Assembly: GCA_041481365.1 (NCBI GenBank)
Contig: JBGPBS010000020.1
Location: 1 to 23,467, forward strand
Origin: DASPTR01 sp041481365
GTDB lineage: Archaea > Thermoproteota > Bathyarchaeia > Bathyarchaeales > Bathycorpusculaceae
DNA: 23,467 bases
Reading direction: 5' to 3'
In this document: piece by piece, positions 1-8,311 of the stretch
Numbering within the stretch: the stretch's first letter is position 1
How the letters are laid out: each line of letters starts with the position of its first letter
Made by a program: the position numbers and the translations under genes
The notes under the pieces: model-generated
The model's database searches: none
What the model saw: the letters and a program-made list of their open reading frames with translations, nothing else
What the model was told of the DNA's origin: nothing

Positions 1-2
1 AT

Positions 3-74
3 TTCTTGTCTCCAGCGATGGAGGAGAATTACGTTTTATTCGAGGAGATTCTGAAGAAAATCTGGAAAAAGTAG
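3..74 (+). CDS. C-terminal tail of an unidentified upstream gene (partial)
   Basis: An open frame enters from the left edge and ends at TAG 72-74. Its last residues, ending in EILKKIWKK, are charged and look like a normal protein end. The next gene begins 17 bases later behind a good ribosome site, so the two are probably one operon. Small membrane proteins like the next one are often found behind HTH regulators in archaea, so a regulator tail is possible, but too little is present to identify it. Confidence 0.45.
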   Translation, partial: FLSPAMEENYVLFEEILKKIWKK

Positions 75-91
75 AAAAGAGGGGAAAGCAG

Positions 92-541
92 ATGAACAAT
101 CGTATGAACAAGAACGCGAGAAATTGGCTGATACTGGTAACGTTGATAGTGGTAGCCATTCTCGCAACACTCTGGGCTACCTACACTCCGTGGTTTCCGC
201 GTCCTCCTCCTCCTTTTGAACGTCGCCTACCCCACTCTGACATTCTTGGCGACATAGAGCTTTTCTATACAGTAGAGACAATAGTTTCCACGGTAAACGC
301 GACGCTTTCAATCTTCCTACTCGCCATATATGTTAGCATATACCAGAAGACGCGGTCAGAGTTCACGCTGGGGTTAATAATATTTTCAGCGGTCCTTCTT
401 CTGCATGCTCTTGTCTCCATTCCATTAGTGTTCCGGGCTTTTGGTTTCTATCCGTTCGGTCTCGGACCGTTTGCCATGTTGCCAGACCTGTTTTCGCTTG
501 GAGCATTAGCGGTGCTGTTATATCTCAGTGTTAAGTACTAG
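92..541 (+). CDS. Small four-helix membrane protein, function unknown
   Basis: This 149-residue protein starts at ATG 92 behind a GAGGGG ribosome site at about 79-84. Four hydrophobic segments are visible at roughly residues 11-30, 60-84, 90-116 and 124-147. The first is followed by a proline-rich external stretch (PRPPPPFERR). A basic KTRSEFTLG loop lies between helices 2 and 3, and the protein ends in LLYLSVKY. This pattern resembles small archaeal membrane proteins that sit next to HTH regulators, but I cannot name a characterised family. It lies directly behind the gene tail at 3-74 and is followed by a T7 tract, so it probably ends that transcript. There are no enzymatic motifs; a sensor or accessory role would be a guess. 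Confidence 0.75.
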   Translation: MNNRMNKNARNWLILVTLIVVAILATLWATYTPWFPRPPPPFERRLPHSDILGDIELFYTVETIVSTVNATLSIFLLAIYVSIYQKTRSEFTLGLIIFSAVLLLHALVSIPLVFRAFGFYPFGLGPFAMLPDLFSLGALAVLLYLSVKY

Positions 542-551
542 AAAGCACGGC

Positions 552-558
552 TTTTTTT
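552..558 (+). terminator. Oligo-T terminator after the membrane protein
   Basis: Seven T residues begin 11 bases after the stop at 541. Archaeal RNA polymerase commonly terminates at such tracts without needing a hairpin. No strong stem precedes it. Confidence 0.5.
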
Positions 559-640
559 CTTCGGTTCATCATGAGATCTGCATGGTCAGGTTGCAAAGTC
601 TGATAAGCAGAGATTGGCAAGATGGTTTCCGAGGCTTTAC

Positions 641-1327
641 ATGGTTGTAGCGGGCAAGATTTTCAAGCTTTCAGAACCGCTGTCAGTGACTGAAATCGCT
701 TCGAAACTTGAGGGCCATCACGTTGAAGAGGAATTTGAGGAGGGTGAGTACAAGTTCAATCTCCTCACCGAAGTTGTCGGTTTGCTTCCCATGAAAGATA
801 TGCTTAACGGCGTGTACTCGCATGACTATGTGATGCACGTTTTCCACAGGGGGAAGGTTGCTCCGTTGCCACGCACGGTCGAAGCCCTGTTCAGCTTCGC
901 GCAACATGGAGGCACTACTTTTCTGGCCATAGTGGAGAAGAAACGAGTTGCAAACTTCATCGCAAACGAGCTCAGTGAAGTGATTTTCGAAAAAGTTGGC
1001 GGGATCCTCGAAGCTAGGATTCCACCTGAAACTCTGAAACAGTTTCACCTGAAGAATCCTGAGGAGACGAAGATTACATTCTTTGACAACGTTGACATAC
1101 CTAACGTGAATAAGCTGTCCTTGTATGGTCCTGACCTAGTTAACACGTCCCTTTTTGAAGATTATGCGAAACACGGCGATCTGTGGTACGTGGTTGCCAG
1201 GTCAAAGGAATTTGGCTATATCGTGGGGATAACGAGAGACGTATCTGTGACCATATTCAACTTGTCAGACAAGGAGAAATACGTTGAGTACGTTGCGAAG
1301 GAAGTCTATCCACTGATAACAACGTGA
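641..1327 (+). CDS. Unrecognised conserved-looking soluble protein
   Basis: I do not recognise this protein. The start at ATG 641 is chosen because GAGG at 631-634 lies six bases upstream; a TTG at 614 would add nine residues but has no comparable site. The 228-residue product has no signal peptide or membrane segment. It mixes an acidic patch near the N-terminus (EEEFEEGEYK) with alternating beta and alpha segments, and ends in a helix with KYVEYVAKEVYP. There are no Walker, HTH or cysteine motifs. The T7 tract upstream and a 170-base gap downstream suggest it is transcribed alone. Even composition and a well-formed start argue for a real gene. Function unknown. Confidence 0.75.
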   Translation: MVVAGKIFKLSEPLSVTEIASKLEGHHVEEEFEEGEYKFNLLTEVVGLLPMKDMLNGVYSHDYVMHVFHRGKVAPLPRTVEALFSFAQHGGTTFLAIVEKKRVANFIANELSEVIFEKVGGILEARIPPETLKQFHLKNPEETKITFFDNVDIPNVNKLSLYGPDLVNTSLFEDYAKHGDLWYVVARSKEFGYIVGITRDVSVTIFNLSDKEKYVEYVAKEVYPLITT

Positions 1328-1462
1328 CTATCTGGGTGGCCGGGCTGCGGTTTAGAAGTCGGAAAGGCTCGCAAAACGCACCTCCCGTCTCCGGTTTACT
1401 AGGTCTTCTGCGTGAGCTTTCATGCGCGTGGAAGAAGGTGAGTCTAGGAGACAGGAACATCC

Positions 1463-1468
1463 TTATAT
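1463..1468 (+). promoter_or_regulatory. TATA-like box for the subtilisin-like protease
   Basis: TTATAT lies about 33 bases before ATG 1498, so transcription would start near 1490-1493. That gives an almost leaderless message for the 1498 start, or a leader of about 50 bases for the alternative ATG at 1540. Confidence 0.5.
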
Positions 1469-1497
1469 GAGGTTCTTTTTAGAATCCTATATCACTC

Positions 1498-4146
1498 ATG
1501 GATCATCAAAGCTTCGGGAACATCCTCATAGGTGAGATTATGGGCAGGATAGTCAGGTGTTTTGTGGCGTTGATGGTCCTGGCGATTATTGTTCTGGCGA
1601 GTGTCTTTGTTGGAGCTCACGCCACTTCGTTCACGGGAAAAACAGTAGCAGATGGTGCATCGTTTGATGACAAGGCAAATGCTCTGGTCATCGGTGTGAA
1701 GAATGATCTTTCAGAAGCAAATAGGCTTGCCGACGTGATCGCAAGGTTTGGGGGTAGAATAGTCAATAGCGTCACAGTTGGTGGCGAGCCCATTGCCGTA
1801 GTTGCTAATGTGCCCTCAGATAGCGTTTCCTCGTTTAAGACGGAGGTGCAGACCTCGGGTCTAGCCCGGTATTTTGAGCCTAATTTGGAGTTTAAGGCAC
1901 AATTCGTCCCGGATGATCCATATTATGCGAGTCAATGGGCTCTGCGAAGGATACGCGCAGATTGGGCATGGAACAAGACGACGGGTGACTCATCCCTTCT
2001 CGTTGCAGTCATCGACACCGGGATCGACTATACTCATCCAGACCTCGCAGCTAACTACAATGCAAGCGGCCGTGACTGGGTTAATAATGATACTGACCCC
2101 ATGGACGACAACGGACACGGCACTCACGTCGCTGGCATAATAGCCGCCGTCATGAACAACCACCAAGGCATCGCTGGCCTTGCTCAGGTTCAAATAATGG
2201 CTGAAAAAGGTCTGAACTCCAACGGAACAGGATACGAAAGCGACTTGGCCAGAGCCATAATACATGCTGTTGACCATGGCGCAAAAGTCCTAAGCAACAG
2301 TTGGGGCGACAATCAGGACAGCCAACTTATTCACGAGGCAATGCAGTACGCCTATGCTCATGGCGTGCTGATAGTTGCTGCCGCAGGAAACGGAGGTTCT
2401 TCGATGAAGATGTATCCTGCTGCTTACAAAGAAGTCATTGGCGTTACAGCAACAGATCAGTACGATTTCCCAGCGTTATTCACCAGCTATGGAGATTGGG
2501 TTGAATTGGCGGCTCCTGGGGTAAACATCTACTCAACTTATCGAGGCGGTTCTTACGTGGAAATGAGCGGCACTTCAATGGCTTGTCCCCACGTTGCAGG
2601 GCTCGGCGCCCTAATCTGGAGTCGGTTTCCGAATGCAACACGCGATTGGGTGAGAGCTCAGCTGAGAAACACAGCCGATGATCTAGGTGCGCCAGGCTTT
2701 GATCAGTACTACGGGTATGGAAGGATCAACGCTGAGAACGCTGTTGAACAAGCTCCACCAACGCATGATGTTTTGATATTTAATTGGGAGCGACCGAATA
2801 GTATTCAGCCGGGAGACATCGTTGTCTTCAATCTCACTGTTCTGAATTTCGGGACCAGCGACGAACAGAATGTTACAGCAGAAGTCTTCGTAGACGGCAA
2901 CCTGCGGGATTCAACGCGGATTAGCGATTTGCCTGCAGGCTCATCATGGACTACTAATCTCCTGTGGAATCCTCAAGCCGAAGGAACATTCAACGTTACC
3001 TTGTACGTCGTACCTGTTGCTGCAGACGCTATGATCGGCAACAACAGGATAACTGAGACAGTTCTGGTACAACAGATGTTGAGCTTAAACCCTTCCCAAG
3101 GACCGGCTGGCACAAAAGTAGTAGCCACTGGTGTGGATTTTTCACCCGAAAGCCAGGTGATGATGACCTTCAATGATGCTTTGGTAGGGTTCATCGTAAC
3201 AGATGCTCTGGGCAACTTTGGGTTCACATTCAACATACCATTTTCTAGCGCTGGCGAACAAAGTGTGAAGGCATCAGATTCAGCTGGAAATAGTGCCTCT
3301 TCAGCTTTCACAGTTGTGGACACAACTCCACTTGCAGTTCAGGTTGACGTAGGAACCATTCATTTCATGCAGGAAACAGTCGACTTCTATGCACAAACCA
3401 CTTTCAAAGGACAATCAGTTGACGCGATTGTTACGAAAGCTACACTCTACAAGCCTGACGACACAGTCGAAAATCTAGCAACCCAATCAGTCTCAACAGG
3501 ATTGTACAAGATACCGTACACGCTGGTGGGAAATCAGACCGGCACATACACGCTCGTCATAGAAGCAAGCTACACCACAGCCACAATCCAAGCAACTGGC
3601 ACATCCTTCAAATCCTTCTTGGTCAGCGACACTTTGACGCTGATGGATCAGCAAGTCGTGGACATGAATGGCAGTATAGCCAAGGTTCAGACGGATCTAG
3701 GCCTCATAGACCTGAACTTGACCGCGCTAAACGGGCAAGTGTTAGACGTCAAGGACGGCGTGGCGAACGTTCAGACAGATCTGGGCCTCGTCAAGGTCAA
3801 CTTGACCTCCATAAACGCAACTCTTGACGACATTTTCCTCTACGTCAAAGCGACAAACGGGACCGCAGCGACTGTTGAGACCACCCTAGGGACCATGAAT
3901 GGAATGATAACTTCCATAAACGGTAACATGACAACGATTCTGGTTCCAGGGGTCGGGGAGATCAAAACAGACATGTCCGGATTCAAGGAGACTCGAGAAA
4001 TATGGACAATAACGCAATACTTGACTCTGGCAACCGCCGCAGTCGCAGCTACCGGGGCAATACTCTTGACGACGATGGTATTGAGACGCAGAAAAAGGCG
4101 TTTTCGAAGAGTTCAAAAGAACTTGGGTTCAACTCTGGAAGACTAG
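1498..4146 (+). CDS. Secreted, membrane-anchored subtilisin-like serine protease (S8 family)
   Basis: An 882-residue extracellular endopeptidase. A hydrophobic signal segment (about residues 20-41) ends near GAHA. A propeptide-like region (about 55-135) precedes the S8 domain (about 140-420). The catalytic triad is Asp173 (VIDTG), His207 (NGHGTHVAG) and Ser360 (GTSMACPHVAG), with oxyanion Asn298 (AAAGN). A CARDB-like beta domain (about 422-525), an IPT/Ig-like domain (about 529-607) and another beta region (about 611-710) follow. Then comes a stalk with 28-residue repeats, a membrane helix (about 841-862) and a basic tail (RRRKRRFRR) for cytoplasmic anchoring. Many N-x-S/T sequons fit S-layer-type glycosylation. 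Start: ATG 1498 suits the TATA box at 1463; ATG 1540, with GGTGAG upstream and a classic signal peptide, is equally possible. The stop overlaps the convergent gene by four bases. Substrates cannot be read from sequence. Confidence 0.93.
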   Translation: MDHQSFGNILIGEIMGRIVRCFVALMVLAIIVLASVFVGAHATSFTGKTVADGASFDDKANALVIGVKNDLSEANRLADVIARFGGRIVNSVTVGGEPIAVVANVPSDSVSSFKTEVQTSGLARYFEPNLEFKAQFVPDDPYYASQWALRRIRADWAWNKTTGDSSLLVAVIDTGIDYTHPDLAANYNASGRDWVNNDTDPMDDNGHGTHVAGIIAAVMNNHQGIAGLAQVQIMAEKGLNSNGTGYESDLARAIIHAVDHGAKVLSNSWGDNQDSQLIHEAMQYAYAHGVLIVAAAGNGGSSMKMYPAAYKEVIGVTATDQYDFPALFTSYGDWVELAAPGVNIYSTYRGGSYVEMSGTSMACPHVAGLGALIWSRFPNATRDWVRAQLRNTADDLGAPGFDQYYGYGRINAENAVEQAPPTHDVLIFNWERPNSIQPGDIVVFNLTVLNFGTSDEQNVTAEVFVDGNLRDSTRISDLPAGSSWTTNLLWNPQAEGTFNVTLYVVPVAADAMIGNNRITETVLVQQMLSLNPSQGPAGTKVVATGVDFSPESQVMMTFNDALVGFIVTDALGNFGFTFNIPFSSAGEQSVKASDSAGNSASSAFTVVDTTPLAVQVDVGTIHFMQETVDFYAQTTFKGQSVDAIVTKATLYKPDDTVENLATQSVSTGLYKIPYTLVGNQTGTYTLVIEASYTTATIQATGTSFKSFLVSDTLTLMDQQVVDMNGSIAKVQTDLGLIDLNLTALNGQVLDVKDGVANVQTDLGLVKVNLTSINATLDDIFLYVKATNGTAATVETTLGTMNGMITSINGNMTTILVPGVGEIKTDMSGFKETREIWTITQYLTLATAAVAATGAILLTTMVLRRRKRRFRRVQKNLGSTLED
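3685..3789 (+). repeat. 28-residue repeats in the protease stalk
   Basis: The segment encoding VQTDLGL occurs at 3685 and again at 3769, 84 bases (28 residues) apart, with similar flanks (NLTALN and NLTSIN). Weaker related units (VETTLGTMNG, then GEIKTDMSG) follow. The heptad-like spacing suggests a rod or coiled-coil spacer lifting the protease domain off the membrane. Confidence 0.7.
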
Positions 4147-4673
4147 TACTCAATGCCCTTCCGTGATTTGTACCCTTCTTTGAAGGGATGCTTGATCTCT
4201 CTCACTTCGCTGACCAAGTTCGCGGCCTCAATTATCTTGTCAGATGCATTGCGGCCAGTGAGCACAAGTTCAACGTGTGTCGGCTTGCTCTTTATCAACT
4301 CCAAGACTTCTTCGAGACCTATCAACTCCAAATCTAGAGCTACGTTGATCTCATCTAGAACGACTATGTTGTATTCTCCGCTTCTGACGACCTCCTTAGC
4401 CAGCTGAAGTGCCTGTTCAGCAAGTTTAATGTCTTCTTTCTTTGGAGGTTTTTCTGTTATGAATTTTCCCCGGCCGAAAGCTTTCAAGGTGACGTTTGGA
4501 ATCTTTTCCACTACGTACAGTTCGCCGTAGTCGAATCCACCCTTAATGAATTGAATTATGTAGACCTTTAATCCTCTTCCAGCGGCTCTGAGCGCAAGGC
4601 CGAAGGCTGCCGAAGTCTTTCCTTTGCCGTTTCCAGTATAGACCTGAATGAGTCCTTTCTCGAGTTTCGGCAA
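4143..4673 (-). CDS. cobO: Cob(I)alamin / corrinoid adenosyltransferase, CobO/BtuR type
   Basis: This ATP-dependent enzyme transfers the 5'-deoxyadenosyl group to reduced corrinoid, producing adenosylcobalamin. The 176-residue protein has the family P-loop TGNGKGKT at residues 13-20, a Walker B-like VVLDEIN at 104-110, and the characteristic C-terminal KHPFKEGYKSRKGIEY. Length and motif order match the CobA/CobO/BtuR family rather than the PduO type. It is last in the mutase operon, three bases after the MeaB stop, so its likely job is supplying AdoCbl to the mutase encoded upstream. The start is TTG 4673, with GAGG about 12 bases upstream, which is rather far; no better start is present. Its stop overlaps the protease stop in a shared CTAG. 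Confidence 0.93.
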   Translation of the reverse strand: MPKLEKGLIQVYTGNGKGKTSAAFGLALRAAGRGLKVYIIQFIKGGFDYGELYVVEKIPNVTLKAFGRGKFITEKPPKKEDIKLAEQALQLAKEVVRSGEYNIVVLDEINVALDLELIGLEEVLELIKSKPTHVELVLTGRNASDKIIEAANLVSEVREIKHPFKEGYKSRKGIEY

Positions 4674-4676
4674 GGT

Positions 4677-5636
4677 CTAATTCTTCCTCAGCTTCTCGTT
4701 AAGAAGCTTCTCTGATGCAGACGCTGGGTCTATTTCCTTTTTCAGGATTCTCTGTAACAATTCGTCGAGTCTTCCTCCGCTTTTCAGGTCACCAATTATT
4801 GAGCTTGCCATTCTTTCTTTTATTGCCTCGACGAGTTCTGCTTCAGCTATGCTCTTCATGAGTGTCCTCTTGCTTTCAGGGTTCCGTTCGAAGTAATCTC
4901 TGTGTTCCTGCAGCTTCTTGACGAGTTCAGGGACACCTTCCCCTGTGAGAGCAACAGTTCTTAAGACGGATGGCTTCCACGCATTTTCAGCGTTGTTGAG
5001 TTGCAGTATTGCCTGAATGTCCATCACAGTCTTGTTTGCGCTTTCTTTGTCAGCCTTGTTCACGACGAAGATGTCGGCTATCTCCATAAGCCCAGCCTTT
5101 ATTGCCTGTATTTCGTCTCCTAAGCCCGGTGCATGAATGACGACTATTGTCTGGGCAACCCTGATTATTTCGACCTCAGATTGGCCCGCGCCTACTGTCT
5201 CAACAAGGATTATGTCCTTGCCAGCTGCATCCAGAACTTTGACCGCGTCTTTTGTTGCCTTGGCGAGTCCTCCGGGGTAATTGCGGGAGGCCATGCTGCG
5301 TATGAACACGCCTGCGTCAGTGCTGAGTTCCTGCATACGGATCCTATCGCCTAGGAATGCACCGCCCGTGAAGGGACTTGTCGGATCGACGGCGACCACG
5401 CCAACCGTCCTTTTCTGCCGCCTGTATTCACGCACGATCTTCTCGATCAACGTGCTCTTTCCAGCACCGCCGGGGCCGGTCAAGCCTATTATGTGTGCTC
5501 TTCCAGTATGAGGATATATCGCAGCGATTATCCTCTGTCCTTCAGTTGGCTCGTTTTCAACGATGGTTATTGCCCGCGCTATGCTTCTGTGGTCTCCCTT
5601 GAGTATGCCTTTGATGATTTCTTTGTTTTTTGTCAA
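4677..5636 (-). CDS. meaB: MeaB/ArgK-type GTPase, chaperone of B12-dependent acyl-CoA mutase
   Basis: A G3E-family GTPase that gates cofactor loading and protects adenosylcobalamin-dependent mutases. In the 319 residues one sees the P-loop GPGGAGKS (residues 54-61), the switch region DPTSPFTGGAFLGDRIRM (84-101), the base-II motif VETVGAGQSE (145-154) and the guanine-specificity motif NKAD (193-196). The C-terminal helical part is the usual dimerisation arm. The start is TTG 5636, 13 bases after the mutase small-subunit stop; I see no clear ribosome site, and no alternative in-frame start exists before conserved sequence, so translational coupling is likely. Its position between the mutase subunits and the adenosyltransferase strongly supports this role over an arginine/LAO transport kinase. 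Confidence 0.93.
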   Translation of the reverse strand: MTKNKEIIKGILKGDHRSIARAITIVENEPTEGQRIIAAIYPHTGRAHIIGLTGPGGAGKSTLIEKIVREYRRQKRTVGVVAVDPTSPFTGGAFLGDRIRMQELSTDAGVFIRSMASRNYPGGLAKATKDAVKVLDAAGKDIILVETVGAGQSEVEIIRVAQTIVVIHAPGLGDEIQAIKAGLMEIADIFVVNKADKESANKTVMDIQAILQLNNAENAWKPSVLRTVALTGEGVPELVKKLQEHRDYFERNPESKRTLMKSIAEAELVEAIKERMASSIIGDLKSGGRLDELLQRILKKEIDPASASEKLLNEKLRKN

Positions 5637-5649
5637 GGGTCTTGCACGT

Positions 5650-6063
5650 CTATGGTTTAGGTTCTCTTAGAACGTTATCAAACACGTATCGTATTATCGT
5701 GTCTGTCGTGGTTCCTGGGCCAAAAATCTCCTTGATACCCAGCTTCTTCAGTTCTGCCACGTCCTCTTCGGGTATGATTCCCCCTGCGAACACCATGACG
5801 TCTATTAGCCCCTTTTGTTTGAGAAGGTTCATGATTCTTGGAAAAAGTGTCTTGTGCGCTCCTGAAAGAATGCTCAATCCCACGACATCCACGTCTTCCT
5901 GAAGTGCTGTTTCCACTATTAGCTCAGGCGTCTGTCTTAGACCCGTGTAGATCACTTCCATTCCAGCGTCTCTGAGGGCCCGGGCCACCACCTTGGCCCC
6001 TCTGTCGTGGCTGTCCAACCCTGGCTTTGCGATTAAGACTCGGATTTTTCCTTTGCCTTGCAT
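5650..6063 (-). CDS. mcmA2: Methylmalonyl-CoA mutase-family small subunit, B12-binding domain
   Basis: The 137-residue protein is a stand-alone cobalamin-binding Rossmann domain. The B12 signature DSHDRG (residues 17-22) supplies the lower axial ligand His19. It is followed by VGLSILSGAH and FAGGIIPEEDV, which line the nucleotide-tail groove in this family. In archaea and some bacteria the mutase is split in this way into a catalytic barrel subunit and this C-domain subunit. ATG 6063 has GGAG about nine bases upstream, and the gene begins 16 bases after the large-subunit stop. MeaB follows 13 bases later. Confidence 0.95.
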   Translation of the reverse strand: MQGKGKIRVLIAKPGLDSHDRGAKVVARALRDAGMEVIYTGLRQTPELIVETALQEDVDVVGLSILSGAHKTLFPRIMNLLKQKGLIDVMVFAGGIIPEEDVAELKKLGIKEIFGPGTTTDTIIRYVFDNVLREPKP

Positions 6064-6079
6064 CTTATTTTTCTCCTCT

Positions 6080-7768
6080 TTAAACCACGATTAACTCCTT
6101 GTATTCTCCGTAGACTTGTCGCAGTACCTCGGTGATTTCACCAAGAGTAGTGTATGCTTTTACTGCTTCGATTATCGTTGGCATGAGATTCTCTTTTTTT
6201 TCTGCTGAGTAATGAAGCTTTCCAAGGAGTTCTTTGACTTTCCTGTTGTCCCTCTGCCTCTTTAGCTTTTTGAGGTTGGCAACCTGTTCCTCTTCGACTT
6301 TCGGGTCAACACGTAACAGTTCAATCGGGCACTCGGGTTCTTCGATTGTGAAGTTGTTGACTCCGACGATAGTGCGTTTCTTCTCATCTATTTCTCTTTG
6401 ATATTTGTAGGCGCTGTCTGCGATTTCTTTTTGGAAGAATCCTTTCTCGATGGCTGGGATGGCGCCTCCCATGCCGTCGATCTCCATAATGTACTCCATC
6501 ACTTTTTCTTCCATCTCGTTCGTCAAGGCCTCCACAAAATATGATCCAGCCATCGGATCCACGGTGTTCGTCACTCCGCTCTCGTGCGCTATTATTTGTT
6601 GCGTGCGAAGGGCGACTCTCACGGCCTCCTCGCCCGGCAGGCACAGTGCTTCGTCGAAAGAGTTCGTGTGCAATGATTGGGTTCCGCCTAGGACTGCAGC
6701 AAGAGCCTGCACCGTTGTGCGTGTGATGTTGTTGTGCGGTTGTTGCGATGTGAGCGTGCATCCTGAGGTTTGGACGTGCATTCGCATCCACATGGACCTT
6801 GGGTTCTTGGCGTGGAACCTTTCCTTCATTATTCTCGCCCATATCCTGCGGGCGGCTCTGAACTTGGCTATCTCTTCGAAGAAGTCATTATGTGAAGCGA
6901 AGAAAAATGATAATCGATGGGCGAAATCATCGAGTTTCAATCCCCTTTCAAGCGTGGATTCCACATAGCTTATCCCATCATACAACGTGAATGCCAACTC
7001 CTGCACTGCGTTTGCGCCTGCCTCTCTGATGTGATATCCACTGATGCTAATGGGATTCCATCTTGGCAAATGCCTTGCACAGTATTCGATCACATCAGTC
7101 GTGAGCTTTACGGACGGCTTTGGAGGAAAGATGCACAGCTTCTGGGCGAAGAACTCCTTCAGGTTATCGTTCTGAGTCGTTCCACCCAGTTTTTCCTTGG
7201 GCACACCTTGCTTGTCGCCAACAACGGTGTACATGGCCAACAGCATGGACGCAGGCCCGTTTATCGTCATAGAAGTTGTAACCTGGTCCAATGGTATGCC
7301 GTCGAAAAGGACTTCCATGTCTCGGAGGGACGATACGGCGACCCCGCATATGCCGACCTCTCCCCTAGCCATCGGGTGGTCTGAATCGTACCCCATTATC
7401 GTTGGGTAATCAAAAGCCGTGCTTAGACCTGATTCGCCTTCTTTAAGAAGGTATTTGAAGCGCTGGTTCGTGTTCGCAGCAGTGCCGAAGCCTGCGAACA
7501 TGCGCATCGTCCACAGGCGACCACGGTACATCGTTGCATGTACTCCCCGAGTGAACGGGTACTCGCTGGGAAACCCCAAATCGGCCAAATAATCTAGCCT
7601 CTCAACATCTTCAGGCGTATACAAACGTTTGATCAGCATCCCTGATTGGTTGCGAAACTCGTTTTTTCTTTCTTTGCTTTGCTTCAACCAGTTCGGCAAC
7701 GTTGTCTGTTCCCAGCGTTCGCGCTCACGCTTTATTTCCTTCATTCTTTCTTCGTCAAAGATCTTCAA
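6080..7768 (-). CDS. mcmA1: Methylmalonyl-CoA mutase-family acyl-CoA mutase, catalytic large subunit
   Basis: The 562-residue TIM-barrel subunit of an AdoCbl-dependent mutase interconverts a branched and a linear acyl-CoA; the usual reaction is (R)-methylmalonyl-CoA to succinyl-CoA. Family landmarks include RGVHATMYRGRLWTMR (74-89), STAFDYPTIMGYDSDHP (116-132), TTQNDNLKEF (197-206) and SISGYHIREAGAN (241-253) with the conserved catalytic His246. The residue matching bacterial Tyr89 is Phe91, and that matching Arg207 is Lys221, so the exact substrate is uncertain (see findings). The start is TTG 7768, decided by GAGGT seven bases upstream (7776-7780). It leads the operon with the B12 subunit, MeaB and CobO. 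An epimerase gene is not in the window. Confidence 0.92.
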   Translation of the reverse strand: MKIFDEERMKEIKRERERWEQTTLPNWLKQSKERKNEFRNQSGMLIKRLYTPEDVERLDYLADLGFPSEYPFTRGVHATMYRGRLWTMRMFAGFGTAANTNQRFKYLLKEGESGLSTAFDYPTIMGYDSDHPMARGEVGICGVAVSSLRDMEVLFDGIPLDQVTTSMTINGPASMLLAMYTVVGDKQGVPKEKLGGTTQNDNLKEFFAQKLCIFPPKPSVKLTTDVIEYCARHLPRWNPISISGYHIREAGANAVQELAFTLYDGISYVESTLERGLKLDDFAHRLSFFFASHNDFFEEIAKFRAARRIWARIMKERFHAKNPRSMWMRMHVQTSGCTLTSQQPHNNITRTTVQALAAVLGGTQSLHTNSFDEALCLPGEEAVRVALRTQQIIAHESGVTNTVDPMAGSYFVEALTNEMEEKVMEYIMEIDGMGGAIPAIEKGFFQKEIADSAYKYQREIDEKKRTIVGVNNFTIEEPECPIELLRVDPKVEEEQVANLKKLKRQRDNRKVKELLGKLHYSAEKKENLMPTIIEAVKAYTTLGEITEVLRQVYGEYKELIVV

Positions 7769-8011
7769 AATCTTGACCTCATAATCAATCTGTTTGGTCT
7801 GTTGTTTATCCTATCCGTATTGAGTCCAAGGGATATTTTCTTATCGGTCAAGGATTCATTCAGTTGAACTAGTGTGCTTCTGGACGGAAAAGACAAGTGA
7901 AGTCTTACAACAGAAGACGCGTGCAATTGAGAACGAGGGTCAAGCAGAGGTTCAGGCCTCGGGCTACAGGGTAACCTTTTCTCTGCACTTGTGAGCTTTG
8001 GGCAGAGGCGT

Positions 8012-8272
8012 CTAGAGTTTCTTGTATACGGTGTCTGTTTCTCTCACGCGGTCTGCTACTTTCAGTCCTATACTTTGTCCTTTCTCGGCGCGTTGAACGT
8101 TCGTGTGTTCAATCTGCATAGAATCGACGACTTGTTCAAAATCCGTGTTTGGTCCCTTGATGACTATGGTGTCGCCGACGTTTAACGGGACCTTTAGCTC
8201 GATAACTGCGACGTTGATTTTTGAGAAGAAATGTGTTACCTTTCCAATTTCAACAACATTCTCTTCGGTCAA
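8012..8272 (-). CDS. Translation elongation factor-like small protein (EF-Tu domain 2-like beta barrel)
   Basis: An 86-residue protein matching the small archaeal family annotated as elongation-factor-like. It has GKVTHFFSKINVAVIEL, then VGDTIVIKG, then QVVDSMQIEH and GLKVADRVRETDTVYK. This is the EF-Tu domain-2 beta-barrel fold, also found at the end of U32 peptidases. No GTPase domain is present and the biochemical role is unknown. The start is TTG 8272, because GGAG (8282-8285) lies nine bases upstream and family members begin about here; the longer GTG 8311 reading would place the ribosome site inside the gene. A TATA box at 8312-8319 fits a short leader. It is transcribed alone. Confidence 0.8.
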   Translation of the reverse strand: MTEENVVEIGKVTHFFSKINVAVIELKVPLNVGDTIVIKGPNTDFEQVVDSMQIEHTNVQRAEKGQSIGLKVADRVRETDTVYKKL

Positions 8273-8311
8273 AGATTCTATCTCCTGAGAACAGAATAAC
8301 AGTGAATTCAC

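Noticed and set aside
1328..1497. Possible structured RNA in the G-rich gap before the protease
   Set aside because: A few short complementary stretches exist, but no landmark of SRP, RNase P, tRNA or C/D box RNA.
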